Of a stretch of DNA of 64,000 bases, positions 45,531 through 53,873 are shown piece by piece. Positions within the stretch are counted from its first letter, which is position 1. Every line of letters begins with the position of its first letter. The position numbers and the translations under genes were made by a program. The stretch spans positions 62,001 to 126,000 of the forward strand of contig CALALX010000059.1 in the NCBI GenBank assembly GCA_937925635.1, written 5' to 3'. Source of the DNA: an uncultured Caulobacter sp. GTDB taxonomy: Bacteria > Pseudomonadota > Alphaproteobacteria > Caulobacterales > Caulobacteraceae. The notes below the pieces were generated by a model. The model was not told the origin of the DNA. It saw only the letters and a list, made by a program, of their open reading frames with translations, and searched no databases.

Positions 45531-46265
45531 TTACGCGACCCGTCCGAGCCGCTCGACCGAGCGGCGGGACAGTTCGGAAGACCCTTCAATGGTCCGCGCC
45601 AGGCTCTCATAGGCGCGGCTGACCTCGATCATGCGGGTGATCTGGTCGATCGAGTTGACGTTGCTGCTTTCCAGCATGCCCTGGCGCACGCGGGCGGCGG
45701 TGCTGACCTGGGGCTGGATGTTGGAGGTGTTGCGCAGAAGGTTGTCGCCATCCTTGGACAGGCTCGACAGGTCGTCGAACGCGAACACGCCGATCTTGCC
45801 GATCTGCTCGCCGTTCTGGCTGACCACGCCGTCGGCGGCGATGGTCACCGCGCCCTGCTCGGGATCGACGACGATCTCGCCGCTTTCGCCAAGGACCGGA
45901 TCACCGCCCTGGGTGGTCAGGCGACCATCGGCGCCGAGTGTGAAACGACCGTCGCGCGTGAAGCGTTCGCCGGCGCCGGTCTGGATCTTGAAGAAGCCCT
46001 GGCCCTCGATGGCGAGGTCGAACGTCCCGCCGGTCTTGTTGAGCGCGCCCTGGCTGAAGTCGCGAAGAACGCCGTCGTCGATCACGAACTTCAGCGATTT
46101 CGGTCCGTCGACCATCTTCGCCCGATCCGACTCGTCCGTGCGGACCATGGCCGTCTCGACCTTGAAGCCGGTCGTGTCGCTGTTGGAGATGTTGTTGGCG
46201 ATCACGTCCAGCTCGCGGCGCAGCGTCATCTGGCGCGACAGAGCGACGTACATCGTGTTGTCCAT
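45531..46265 (-). CDS. flgF: Flagellar proximal rod protein FlgF
   Basis: A 244-residue rod protein. The N-terminus MDNTMYVALSRQMTLRRELDVIANNISNSDTTGFKVE and the C-terminal NVNSIDQITRMIEVSRAYE are FlgF hallmarks. ATG 46265 is preceded by GGGAGGAC. It is the first gene of the flgFGAH operon, and a sigma-54-type promoter lies about 50-70 bases upstream. Confidence 0.96.
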   Translation of the reverse strand: MDNTMYVALSRQMTLRRELDVIANNISNSDTTGFKVETAMVRTDESDRAKMVDGPKSLKFVIDDGVLRDFSQGALNKTGGTFDLAIEGQGFFKIQTGAGERFTRDGRFTLGADGRLTTQGGDPVLGESGEIVVDPEQGAVTIAADGVVSQNGEQIGKIGVFAFDDLSSLSKDGDNLLRNTSNIQPQVSTAARVRQGMLESSNVNSIDQITRMIEVSRAYESLARTIEGSSELSRRSVERLGRVA

Positions 46266-46317
46266 GCCCGTCCTCCCTCGTGGCTCGCTGGCGTCGAATG
46301 GCGTCCAGTGAGCGGGA

Positions 46318-46334
46318 TGCAAGCTCCAGGCCAG
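46318..46334 (-). promoter_or_regulatory. Putative sigma-54 promoter of flgFGAH
   Basis: On the minus strand the sequence reads CTGGCCTGGAGCTTGCA. The invariant GG (-24) and GC (-12) are exactly 10 bases apart, and only two positions differ from TGGCACG-N4-TTGCA. It would start transcription about 40 bases before flgF. Caulobacter rod and ring genes are known to use sigma-54 with the activator FlbD. An inverted repeat GCCCGG-N9-CCGGGC at 46381-46401 lies about 85 bases upstream of the expected start, where an activator could bind. Confidence 0.6.
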
Positions 46335-46486
46335 TCTGAAAGCTCAATAAAAACAGCAAACAAGAAGGTTAACGGCCGCCGCCCGGTCATTCCTGCCGGG
46401 CCGTCTCCGCCGGGTGGCTGATCGTTGCGCGGCAAGGGGCGGAGCCGCCGCGCGCCGCCCCGCCGCGGATCGTCGCACCGCGCGCG

Positions 46487-46524
46487 TTAACCACGTTTGG
46501 AACCGATCCTTAACCAACGTGAAC
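46487..46524 (+). promoter_or_regulatory. TTAACC half-sites upstream of fliL (possible CtrA sites)
   Basis: Two TTAACC sequences (46487-46492 and 46510-46515) lie 40-75 bases before the fliL start. The second is followed 7 bases after its TTAA by GAAC, a partial match to TTAA-N7-TTAAC. The Caulobacter fliLM promoter is a known CtrA target, so these are reasonable candidates, but neither is a perfect box. Confidence 0.4.
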
Positions 46525-46562
46525 GATTGAAGAGAGGGTATGGATTCTAGGGAGCCGCGCGC

Positions 46563-47171
46563 GTGGCGAGCGACAAGGGCAAGGAAGCCGACCAGACGCC
46601 GGACGACGGCGCCGCCGACGGCGTCGACGGTGAGGCTCCTGGCAAGAAGAAACTCCCGCTGAAGATGCTCATCATTGGCGGCGTCGCGGCGGTGCTTGTG
46701 CTCGGCGGTGGCGGCGGCGCGGCCTACATGTTCCTGCTCAAACCCAAGCCTGAAGCGGCCGGAGAGCACGGCAAGCCGGCCAAGAAGCCGAAGAAGGACA
46801 AGAAGGCCGAACACGGCGGCAAGCCGGGCGAAGCCGGCGCGGCCGTGATCCGCGAGGGGCCGGACGGCGTTGTCTTCTACACGATGCCCGACATCGTCGT
46901 GAACATGCAGACCGCCGACGGCCGGCCGACCTTTCTGAAACTGAAGCTCACCTTCGAACTCGCCGACGAGAGCGCTGTCGAGGTGCTCGATCCGAACATG
47001 CCCCGCATCCAGGACATGTTTCAGACCTTCCTGCGCGAGCTGCGTCCGGAGGACCTTAACGGCAGCCAGGGCAGCTATCAGCTGCGGATGGAGATCCTGC
47101 GTCGCGTCAATCTGGTCGTCGCCCCGACAAAGGTGAAGGCCGTCCTGATCGAGGAGATGCTGATCAACTAG
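46563..47171 (+). CDS. fliL: Flagellar basal-body-associated protein FliL
   Basis: A 202-residue inner-membrane protein with a short charged N-terminus, one membrane helix (about 33-56), a Lys/Pro/Gly-rich linker, and a periplasmic FliL domain (VFYTMPDIVVNMQTADGRPTFLKLKLTFEL to VKAVLIEEMLIN). FliL surrounds and supports the stator units. It starts at GTG 46563. fliM follows 31 bases later. Confidence 0.94.
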   Translation: MASDKGKEADQTPDDGAADGVDGEAPGKKKLPLKMLIIGGVAAVLVLGGGGGAAYMFLLKPKPEAAGEHGKPAKKPKKDKKAEHGGKPGEAGAAVIREGPDGVVFYTMPDIVVNMQTADGRPTFLKLKLTFELADESAVEVLDPNMPRIQDMFQTFLRELRPEDLNGSQGSYQLRMEILRRVNLVVAPTKVKAVLIEEMLIN

Positions 47172-47202
47172 CGCCCTCTCGGGGTGCTGGCGGCGTGCAG
47201 GC

Positions 47203-48294
47203 ATGAACCAGGACAGCGACGAACAGGCCGCGATGGCCCAATGGGCCCAGGAAAACGGCGACGCTTCGCCGGAGTGGGGCGGCGACAACGGCGAAGGCCT
47301 GCTCGGCGCCGAGCGCATCCTGAACCAGGACGAGATCGACAGCCTGCTCGGCTTCGATCTCAGCGAGGACGACGCGGCCGACCGCAACGGCATCCGCGCG
47401 ATCATCAATTCGGCGCTGGTCTCCTACGAACGCCTGCCGATGCTCGAGATCGTCTTCGACCGGCTGGTCCGGTTGATGACCACGAGCCTGCGCAACTTCA
47501 CCAGCGACAACGTCGAGGTCAGCCTCGACAACATCTCGTCCATTCGTTTCGGCGACTACCTGAACTCGATCCCGCTGCCTGCCATCCTGTCGGTGTTCCG
47601 GGCGGAGCAGCTGGACAACTACGGCCTGCTGACGGTCGACTCGAACCTGATCTACTCGATCGTCGACGTGCTGCTTGGCGGCCGTCGCGGCACGGCGGCG
47701 ATGCGCATCGAGGGGCGGCCCTACACGACCATCGAGCGCGTCCTGGTCCAGCGGATGGTCGAGGTGGTGCTGCAGGACGCCCAGGCGGCGTTCGAGCCGC
47801 TGACGCCGGTCAGCTTCAGTCTCGATCGCCTGGAGACCAATCCGCGCTTCGCGGCCATCGCCCGCCCGGCCAACGCGGCCATCCTGGTGAAGCTGCGCAT
47901 CGACATGGAGGACCGCGGCGGGCGTATCGAACTCCTGCTGCCCTACGCCACGCTCGAACCCATCCGGAAGATGCTGCTGCAGCAGTTCATGGGTGAGAAA
48001 TTCGGTCGCGACAACATCTGGGAAGGCCACCTGGCCACCGAGCTCTGGACCACCCAGCTGGAAGTCCGCGCCGTGCTCGACGAACAGCAGGTGGGCCTTT
48101 CGAAGGTCCTGAACCTCAAGGTCGGCGACACCCTGCCGTTGAACGCCACGCCCGACAGCCTGGTCGAGTTGCGCGCCGGCACGATCCCGCTCACGCGCGG
48201 CCGTATGGGCCGGCGGAATCATCATATCGCGGTCCGCTGTGAGGCTCCGCTTTCGCCCGCCGCGAAATCGGCCGTCCAGAAGAGGCTGAAATGA
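47203..48294 (+). CDS. fliM: Flagellar motor switch protein FliM
   Basis: A 363-residue C-ring protein. The N-terminal LNQDEIDSLLGFD is the CheY-P-binding segment. The middle CheC-like domain includes DRLVRLMTTSLRNFTSDNVEVSLDNISSIRFGDYLNSIPLP and VDVLLGGRRG, and a FliN-like C-terminal domain ends LRAGTIPLTRGRMGRRNHHIAVRCE. It controls rotation switching. Its stop overlaps the start of the next gene by 4 bases (ATGA). Confidence 0.97.
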   Translation: MNQDSDEQAAMAQWAQENGDASPEWGGDNGEGLLGAERILNQDEIDSLLGFDLSEDDAADRNGIRAIINSALVSYERLPMLEIVFDRLVRLMTTSLRNFTSDNVEVSLDNISSIRFGDYLNSIPLPAILSVFRAEQLDNYGLLTVDSNLIYSIVDVLLGGRRGTAAMRIEGRPYTTIERVLVQRMVEVVLQDAQAAFEPLTPVSFSLDRLETNPRFAAIARPANAAILVKLRIDMEDRGGRIELLLPYATLEPIRKMLLQQFMGEKFGRDNIWEGHLATELWTTQLEVRAVLDEQQVGLSKVLNLKVGDTLPLNATPDSLVELRAGTIPLTRGRMGRRNHHIAVRCEAPLSPAAKSAVQKRLK

Positions 48295-48758
48295 GCATCG
48301 CCGTCATCGGACTGAACCTGCTGCTGGTCGTCCTGCTGGTCGCCGCCCTGGCCTTCGGCTGGCGGCTTGAGCGTCGCCTCAAGGCCCTGAAGGACAGCCA
48401 TGAAGGGTTCGCCCGGGCCGTGGCCGACCTCGACGCCGCCGCCGCCCGGGCCGAGCAGGGTCTGGCCGACCTGCGCGCCGCCACCGACGAAGCCGCCGAC
48501 ACCCTCGCGGCCCGCATCGAAACCGCCAAGGCGCTCACGGCGCGGCTTGAGCAGGGGGTTACCGCTTCCTCAACCCCCATGGTCGACACTGCCGCTCGGG
48601 CCACGTCGCCCGCGCCCGCGCCGCAGCGCGAGCGCGCGACGTTCGTGCGTCCCGAGCCCGCCGCCACGCCGCGCTCGCGCGCGCGCGTGGACGACGATCT
48701 GTTCGAGCCCGATCCCGAAGCCGGCCGGCTTCGCGCGATCTCCGGAGGCCGCCGATGA
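48291..48758 (+). CDS. pflI: PflI-like bitopic membrane protein (DUF6468-type)
   Basis: A 155-residue protein with one N-terminal membrane helix (about 4-24), a coiled-coil-like helix rich in Ala, Leu and Glu (about 26-90), and a Pro/Ala/Arg-rich tail. In Caulobacter the gene after fliM encodes PflI, a bitopic protein needed to place the flagellum at the pole. Position and architecture agree, so I name it tentatively on those grounds rather than on sequence identity. The start overlaps fliM, and its stop overlaps the next gene. Confidence 0.65.
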   Translation: MSIAVIGLNLLLVVLLVAALAFGWRLERRLKALKDSHEGFARAVADLDAAAARAEQGLADLRAATDEAADTLAARIETAKALTARLEQGVTASSTPMVDTAARATSPAPAPQRERATFVRPEPAATPRSRARVDDDLFEPDPEAGRLRAISGGRR

Positions 48759-49630
48759 AGAACATGCCTCGCATCCTGCCGCTGGCCGGCGTCGCCGTCG
48801 CCGGCGTGCTGGCCGTCAACTTCCTGGCCGGCGCGCGGTCGATCCCAGACATGCTCGGCGGCGCCAGGGCGTTCGCGGAAGACCTGGCCGGCGGCAAGTC
48901 GGGGGAGGGGGCTGAGGCCGCCGCAAAGCCGGCCGCCGTCTGCGCTCCGACCGCCGCCGAGCTGGCGCGGCAGGCCAATCTGTCGCCGGCTGAACTGCGC
49001 ATTCTCCAGAACCTCGGCGAGCGCCGCGGCCAACTGGACGCCCGGGAGCAGGACATGGACGTCCAGCTCCAGCTTCTCGCCGCGGCGGAAGCCAAGCTCG
49101 ACGCCCGCGTGAAGGCCCTCGCCGGCCTCAAGGGCGACGTGCAGGCGCTGCTGGGGCAGGCCGACGCACAGCAGGAGGCCGAGGTCACGCGGCTGGTCGC
49201 CGTCTTCTCCGCGATGAAGGCCAAGGACGCCGCGGCCCGCATGACGCTCCTGGAGGACTCTGTTCGCCTGCCGATCGCCGCCAAGATGAAGGAGCGCACG
49301 CTGGCCGCGATCCTGGCCCAGATGCCGCCGGTCGAGGCCAAGAAGCTGACCGAGAATCTGGCCAGCCGCTTCGCCGCCAGCCGGGCGCTCGCCGACGCGC
49401 GCGCCGCGCTGGCCCCCGAGGCCGCGCCGACGACGACCGCGGCCGCCGATGCTCCGGCAAAAGCTCCGCCGGCCGCCAAGGCCTCGCCGCCGAAGGCCCA
49501 GGCGGCCCGGCCGACCGGAGCACGCCCGCAGGCCTCGGCCGCGCCCACCAAGCCCGCCGCCACGCCGCCGGCCGCCACGCCAGCGACGGCGCCGGCCGCC
49601 GGCGCGCCTGCCCCGGCCAAGGCGGGGTAG
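48755..49630 (+). CDS. MotE-like flagellar accessory protein
   Basis: A 291-residue protein with an N-terminal membrane or signal helix (about 6-26) and a coiled-coil region (AELRILQNLGERRGQLDAREQDMDVQLQLLAAAEAKLDARVKAL). An MgtE-N/MotE-like helical domain follows (VFSAMKAKDAAARMTLLEDSVRLPIAAKMKERTLAAILAQMPPVEAKKLTE), and then a Pro/Ala-rich tail of about 80 residues. MotE in rhizobia chaperones the stator-associated protein MotC in the periplasm. Its place in the fliL-fliM operon supports a motility role. The ATG overlaps the upstream stop. Confidence 0.75.
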   Translation: MKNMPRILPLAGVAVAGVLAVNFLAGARSIPDMLGGARAFAEDLAGGKSGEGAEAAAKPAAVCAPTAAELARQANLSPAELRILQNLGERRGQLDAREQDMDVQLQLLAAAEAKLDARVKALAGLKGDVQALLGQADAQQEAEVTRLVAVFSAMKAKDAAARMTLLEDSVRLPIAAKMKERTLAAILAQMPPVEAKKLTENLASRFAASRALADARAALAPEAAPTTTAAADAPAKAPPAAKASPPKAQAARPTGARPQASAAPTKPAATPPAATPATAPAAGAPAPAKAG

Positions 49631-52558
49631 GTGGCGGCGTTCCGCACCCTCCTGCGTTCCGGCGTCGCCGCGGCCTGCATTGTCTCGGTCGCGGCGCCCG
49701 CCGGCCTGCCCGCGGCGGCCTGGGCCGCCGCGACGCCGCTCGAGGTGCGGACGGCGCAAGCCAAGGACTTCACGCGGATCGAGTTCCGCTGGGCGGGGGG
49801 CGCCCGCGTCACCCAGCGCCGGGACGGCCAGACGCTGACGCTGCGCTTCAGCCGTGACGCCCGGCCGGATCTGTCAACCCTGCGTATCCTGCCGCCCAAG
49901 TGGCTGAAGGGCGCCGAGACGCGTCACACGGCCAGCGGTCTCGAGATCGACCTGCGCCTGGATGACAACGCCGACGCCAAGGTCGGCGCCGCCGACGGCG
50001 CCATCTTCGTCAACCTGTTCGAGCGCAAGGCCCCGCCGGAGGCGCCCAAAGTCGCCGAGGCGACACAGGTCGCCGCCGCGCCTGAGCCCGCGCCCCGGCC
50101 CCCGCGACCCAATCCGGTTCCGGCTGGGGGCGTCCTGCAGGTCAAGGCCGAGATCGCGGGGCCGCAGGTCAAGCTGCGCTTCGATTGGGCCAACCCGGCC
50201 GGCGCCGCTGTGTTCCGCCGCGGCGAGGCGATCTGGGTCGTGTTCGACGCCCCAGCCACTCTGGACATCTCGAAAGCCCCGCGGGGCGTGTCGCAGTACT
50301 CGAAGATCCAGGCCTTCCGGGGACAGGACTACGCCGCCATCCGTCTGGTCGCACCGCGCAGCATGGCCGTGTCGGCGGTCGGCGAGGGCTCCAGCTGGAC
50401 TTTGCAACTGGGGCCGGGGCCCCGCGCGGAGCCGGGCAGGATCTCGGTTCAGCGCGACAGCGAAGCGGCGCAGGCCGCGCTTACCGCCGTCGTCGCCGGC
50501 GCCACCGCTCCGGTCTGGCTGGACGATCCGGCCGTCGGCGACCGTATCGGCGTCGTCACGGCTCTCGCCCCGTCCAAGGGCCTGGCCGCGCGCCGCGACT
50601 TCGTCGACATGGCCCTGCTGCCGACGATCCAGGGCCTCGCCATCGAGCCCTACGCCACCGACCTGGAGATCCAGTTGGGCGGCGACCTGGTCCGCATCGG
50701 CCGCCCCGCGGGCCTGGCCTTGTCGCCGGCCTCTGCGTCCGCCGCCGTGGCTGACGCCGCCGCCGGCGCGCCGAAGAAGGCGAGCATGGCCGGGCTGATC
50801 GACGAGACCTGGGCCCGGACCGGGCCGGGCGGCTTCATGCCCCGCTACGCCGCCCTGACCGACGCGGCGGCTGCGGAGAGTCTGAAGGGCGATGACGCCT
50901 CGAATGAGCCGCGCATGGCGCTGGCGCGCTTCCTGGTCGGCGCCGAGCTCGGCTACGAGGCGGTCGGCGTGCTCAACGCCGCCGCCCGCGAGCGCGAGAC
51001 GATCGCCGGCGAGGCGGAGTTCCGAGGCCTGCGCGGCATCGCCCGCGTCATGGTCGGCCGCGACAAGGAAGCCGAGACCGATTTCGCGAGCCCCATCCTG
51101 GCCGACGACCCGTCGATCGCCGTCTGGCGCGGCTATCTGGCCGCTCGCGCGGGGCAATGGGCCGACGCCCACGCCAAGTTCCAGCAAGGCGCCAGCGCCA
51201 TCGGCCAGTTCTCACCGATCTGGAAGGCTCGATTCCTGCGCGCCGACGCCGAGGCGGCCCTTGAGCTGGGAGACCTGTCGGCCAGCAACCTCCGCATCAA
51301 CGAGGCCCTGAGGGAGACCCTGCCTTCCGCCGAACAGCTGGCCATTCGCCTGGTGCAGGCCAAGCTGTTTGAACGGCGCGGGGCCAAGCGGGACGCGTTG
51401 GCGGTCTACAACGCCATCGCCACGGCGCCGCTCGACCATCTGGCGACCCCGGCGCTGCTTCGGGCCACGGCGTTGAAGCTCGAGCTCGGCCAGATCACCC
51501 CGGCGCAGGCGGCGCAGTCGTACGACGGCCTGCGCTACCGCTGGCGCGGCGGCGCGACGGAGCTGGAGACCATCCGCGCGCTCGGCCAGCTCTATCTGAG
51601 CCAGGGCCGCTACCGTGAAGCCCTGGAGGCCTTGCGGTCTGCCGGCACGCGCCTGCCTGATCTGCCGCAGGCGATCCAGCTGCAGGCAGACCTCAGCAAC
51701 GCCTTCAAGGTGCTGTTTCTGGACGGCATGGCGGACGGACTGGAGCCGATCCAGGCGCTGGCCCTGTTCCAGGACTTCCGCGAACTGACGCCGATCGGCG
51801 CGGACGGCGACCAGATGCTACGCAAGATGGCGCGCCGCCTGGTCGACGTGGATCTGCTGGGCGAGGCCGCCCGCCTGCTCCAGTGGCAGGTCGACAATCG
51901 CCTCGACGGCGTGCCGAAGGCCCAGGTGGCGACGGACCTCGCGCTCATTCTGCTCATGGATCGCAAACCCGAGCAGGCGCTGGGCGCGATCAACGGCTCC
52001 CGCACGACCATCCTGCCGTCGACGCTCAACGCCGAGCGCCGGATCATCACGGCCCGCGCCCTGGTGTCTCTGGGCCGGCTGGACGCCGCGGAAGAGATTC
52101 TCGAGCCCGACAACTCGCCGGACGCCCGGGACGTGAGGGCTGAGATCGCCTGGAGGGCACGCTCCTGGGGGCAGGCCGGGGCGCTGTTCGAGGCCGGTCT
52201 CGGCGATCGCTGGAAGACGCCGTCGCCCCTGCTTCCGGACGAGGAGTCCCGCCTCTTGCGCGCCGGCGTCGCCTACAGCCTGGCTGGCGACGAGGCCGCG
52301 CTCGGCCGACTGCGGCAGCGCTTCGACGGGTTCGTCGACCGGAGCCGCAATCCGGAGGCCCTGCGCGTGGCCTTCGCCGCCGCCGACGGCGGGTCCCTGA
52401 CCGCCAACGACTTCAGCCGCGCCGTCGCCGACAACGAGGGCTTCTCGGGCTGGGTCGCCAGGATGAAGCAGAAGTTCCGGGAGAAGCCCTCGCCGACGGG
52501 ACCCGAGGGGCTGCGAGCCGCGACCGCGCCTGGCCCGGCGGGGGCGTCGAGAGGCTAG
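49631..52558 (+). CDS. Large exported TPR protein of the fliLM operon
   Basis: A 975-residue protein with an N-terminal signal-like segment (about 8-32). An AMIN-like beta domain (about 34-135, FTRIEFRWAGGARVTQ to GAIFVNLFERK) and a second similar beta region (about 155-275) follow. The rest (about 400-920) is a long array of TPR-like helical repeats. It begins with GTG directly after the MotE-like stop, so it is the fifth gene of the operon. Periplasmic TPR scaffolds can organise envelope complexes; a role in flagellar assembly or stator support is inferred from context. I do not recognise a named family. Confidence 0.75.
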   Translation: MAAFRTLLRSGVAAACIVSVAAPAGLPAAAWAAATPLEVRTAQAKDFTRIEFRWAGGARVTQRRDGQTLTLRFSRDARPDLSTLRILPPKWLKGAETRHTASGLEIDLRLDDNADAKVGAADGAIFVNLFERKAPPEAPKVAEATQVAAAPEPAPRPPRPNPVPAGGVLQVKAEIAGPQVKLRFDWANPAGAAVFRRGEAIWVVFDAPATLDISKAPRGVSQYSKIQAFRGQDYAAIRLVAPRSMAVSAVGEGSSWTLQLGPGPRAEPGRISVQRDSEAAQAALTAVVAGATAPVWLDDPAVGDRIGVVTALAPSKGLAARRDFVDMALLPTIQGLAIEPYATDLEIQLGGDLVRIGRPAGLALSPASASAAVADAAAGAPKKASMAGLIDETWARTGPGGFMPRYAALTDAAAAESLKGDDASNEPRMALARFLVGAELGYEAVGVLNAAARERETIAGEAEFRGLRGIARVMVGRDKEAETDFASPILADDPSIAVWRGYLAARAGQWADAHAKFQQGASAIGQFSPIWKARFLRADAEAALELGDLSASNLRINEALRETLPSAEQLAIRLVQAKLFERRGAKRDALAVYNAIATAPLDHLATPALLRATALKLELGQITPAQAAQSYDGLRYRWRGGATELETIRALGQLYLSQGRYREALEALRSAGTRLPDLPQAIQLQADLSNAFKVLFLDGMADGLEPIQALALFQDFRELTPIGADGDQMLRKMARRLVDVDLLGEAARLLQWQVDNRLDGVPKAQVATDLALILLMDRKPEQALGAINGSRTTILPSTLNAERRIITARALVSLGRLDAAEEILEPDNSPDARDVRAEIAWRARSWGQAGALFEAGLGDRWKTPSPLLPDEESRLLRAGVAYSLAGDEAALGRLRQRFDGFVDRSRNPEALRVAFAAADGGSLTANDFSRAVADNEGFSGWVARMKQKFREKPSPTGPEGLRAATAPGPAGASRG

Positions 52559-52606
52559 AGCCTGATGGGTTCAGAGGGAACAATCTCAACCCTGAATCAG
52601 GCTCTA
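52556..52606. terminator. Palindromic repeat acting as terminator, left copy
   Basis: A perfect 11-bp inverted repeat, TAGAGCCTGAT (52556-52566) and ATCAGGCTCTA (52596-52606), with an inner GGGTT/AACCC pair. The left arm contains the TAG stop of the TPR gene. It lies between convergent operons and can fold equally on both strands, so bidirectional termination is likely. Confidence 0.6.
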
Positions 52607-52617
52607 CACTTTTGATT

Positions 52618-52670
52618 CTAGAGCACGATTCAGCCGTCGGACGATTCCGTCTGATGCCATCGTGCTCTAG
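52618..52670. repeat. Palindromic repeat TAGAGCACGAT, right copy
   Basis: A perfect 12-bp inverted repeat, CTAGAGCACGAT (52618-52629) and ATCGTGCTCTAG (52659-52670). An inner region holds GTCGGACG and CGTCTGATG. It shares the TAGAGC outer arms with the neighbouring palindrome and resembles dispersed intergenic palindromes common in alphaproteobacteria. It lies 4 bases beyond the end of fliP and may terminate that operon. Confidence 0.6.
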
Positions 52671-52673
52671 CGG

Positions 52674-53483
52674 CTAGCCTGCTCCGGCTCCGCGCTGGAA
52701 ACTCTCGACCAGGCTGCCGGCCACCAGGCGCCAGCCATCGACCAGCACGAAGAAGATCAGCTTGAACGGCAGGCTGACCACGACCGGCGGCAGCATCATC
52801 ATGCCCATGCTCATCAGCACGCTGGCGACCACAAGGTCGATGACCAGAAAGGGCACGAACAGCAGGAAGCCGATCTCGAAGGCGCGCTTCAGCTCGCTGA
52901 TCATGAAGGCGGGGGTCACCACCCGGATTGGCGTGTCCTGAATCGTGGCGGGCCGGTCGATCTTCGAGAGGCGAACGAACAACGCCAAGTCGTCGCGGTC
53001 GACCTGCTGCAGCATGAAGGCCTTCACCGGATCGCCGGCCGCTTCGAACGCCTGAGGCAGTTCGATCTGCTGGTCCATCAGCGGCTTGACGCCCTCGTCG
53101 TAGGACCGTTGCAGCGTTGGGCCCATCACGATGGCGGTCAGGAACAGCGACAGGCTGATGATCACGGCGTTGGGCGGACTCTGCTGCAGACCAAGCGCCG
53201 TGCGCAGCAGGCTCAGCACCACCACGATCCGCACGAAGCTGGTCGTCATGATGACGATCGAGGGGGCCAGCGACAGGACGGTCAGCAGGCCGATCAGTTG
53301 GACGACGCGCTCGGTCAGGCCCGCCCCGGTGCCGAGATCGACGTTCAGGGCTTGCGCCAGCGCGGCCGCCGGGACGATCAGGCTGGCCACGAAGGTCAGG
53401 AGGGAGATCAGCAGCGCCTTCTTCAGGTCCTCGCGACGGATGTCGAAGGCGGCTTTCCAGAGCGTGGCGAGCGTACGGCGCAT
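52674..53483 (-). CDS. fliP: Flagellar type III export gate protein FliP
   Basis: A 269-residue export-gate protein with a cleavable signal-like N-terminus and four membrane helices. Signatures are PSIVIMTTSFVRIVVVLSLLRTALGLQQSPPNAVIISLSLFLT, TPAFMISELKRAFEIGFLLFVPFLVIDLVVASVLMSMGMMMLPP and the final LPFKLIFFVLVDGW. FliP, FliQ and FliR form the core pore. Its start overlaps the fliO stop by one base (TGATG). Confidence 0.97.
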   Translation of the reverse strand: MRRTLATLWKAAFDIRREDLKKALLISLLTFVASLIVPAAALAQALNVDLGTGAGLTERVVQLIGLLTVLSLAPSIVIMTTSFVRIVVVLSLLRTALGLQQSPPNAVIISLSLFLTAIVMGPTLQRSYDEGVKPLMDQQIELPQAFEAAGDPVKAFMLQQVDRDDLALFVRLSKIDRPATIQDTPIRVVTPAFMISELKRAFEIGFLLFVPFLVIDLVVASVLMSMGMMMLPPVVVSLPFKLIFFVLVDGWRLVAGSLVESFQRGAGAG

Positions 53484-53785
53484 CAGGCGGCGATCTCCGG
53501 GGCCTTGCGGCGCGGGGCAGGGGATTTCTTGAGCGTTTCGAGCATCCGACCTTCGCCAAGGAGGACGAGCCGCTCCTCGTCGTCGAGGCGGATCAACACC
53601 AGGCGGCGGGCCGGATCGAGCATCAGGCTCTCGACGAGGACCAGGCGGCGGTGCTTGCGATTGGCCTGCAGGCGGGAAAGCGCCTCGGGGCCGAACTTGC
53701 GCATCGCGACCGCCGCCAGCCCGATCAGGCCGAGGGTGACCAACAGGGCGAAGACGGCGCGCAGGGCGCCCGCGAAGAGGTCCAT
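53483..53785 (-). CDS. fliO: Flagellar export apparatus protein FliO
   Basis: A 100-residue protein with one N-terminal membrane helix (about 10-30) and a small cytoplasmic beta domain (RRLVLVESLMLDPARRLVLIRLDDEERLVLLGEG), the FliO pattern. FliO helps FliP assemble. ATG 53785 is likely; an in-frame TTG at 53803 is also possible. It is divergent from flgB across an 88-base gap that holds a CtrA box. Confidence 0.92.
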   Translation of the reverse strand: MDLFAGALRAVFALLVTLGLIGLAAVAMRKFGPEALSRLQANRKHRRLVLVESLMLDPARRLVLIRLDDEERLVLLGEGRMLETLKKSPAPRRKAPEIAA

Positions 53786-53832
53786 GGAAAGCGCACCGGG
53801 CAAGCGTTCGCCTCGCTTGTGCCCTCGAACCC

Positions 53833-53848
53833 TTAAGGCGCGATTAAC
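53833..53848. promoter_or_regulatory. Perfect CtrA box between fliO and flgB
   Basis: TTAA-GGCGCGA-TTAAC matches the CtrA consensus TTAA-N7-TTAAC exactly. It lies 26 bases before the flgB ATG and 48 bases before the fliO ATG, so phosphorylated CtrA could control both divergent flagellar operons from one site. Confidence 0.75.
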
Positions 53849-53873
53849 CCTGTTTGTTCACCATGATCGCGAC

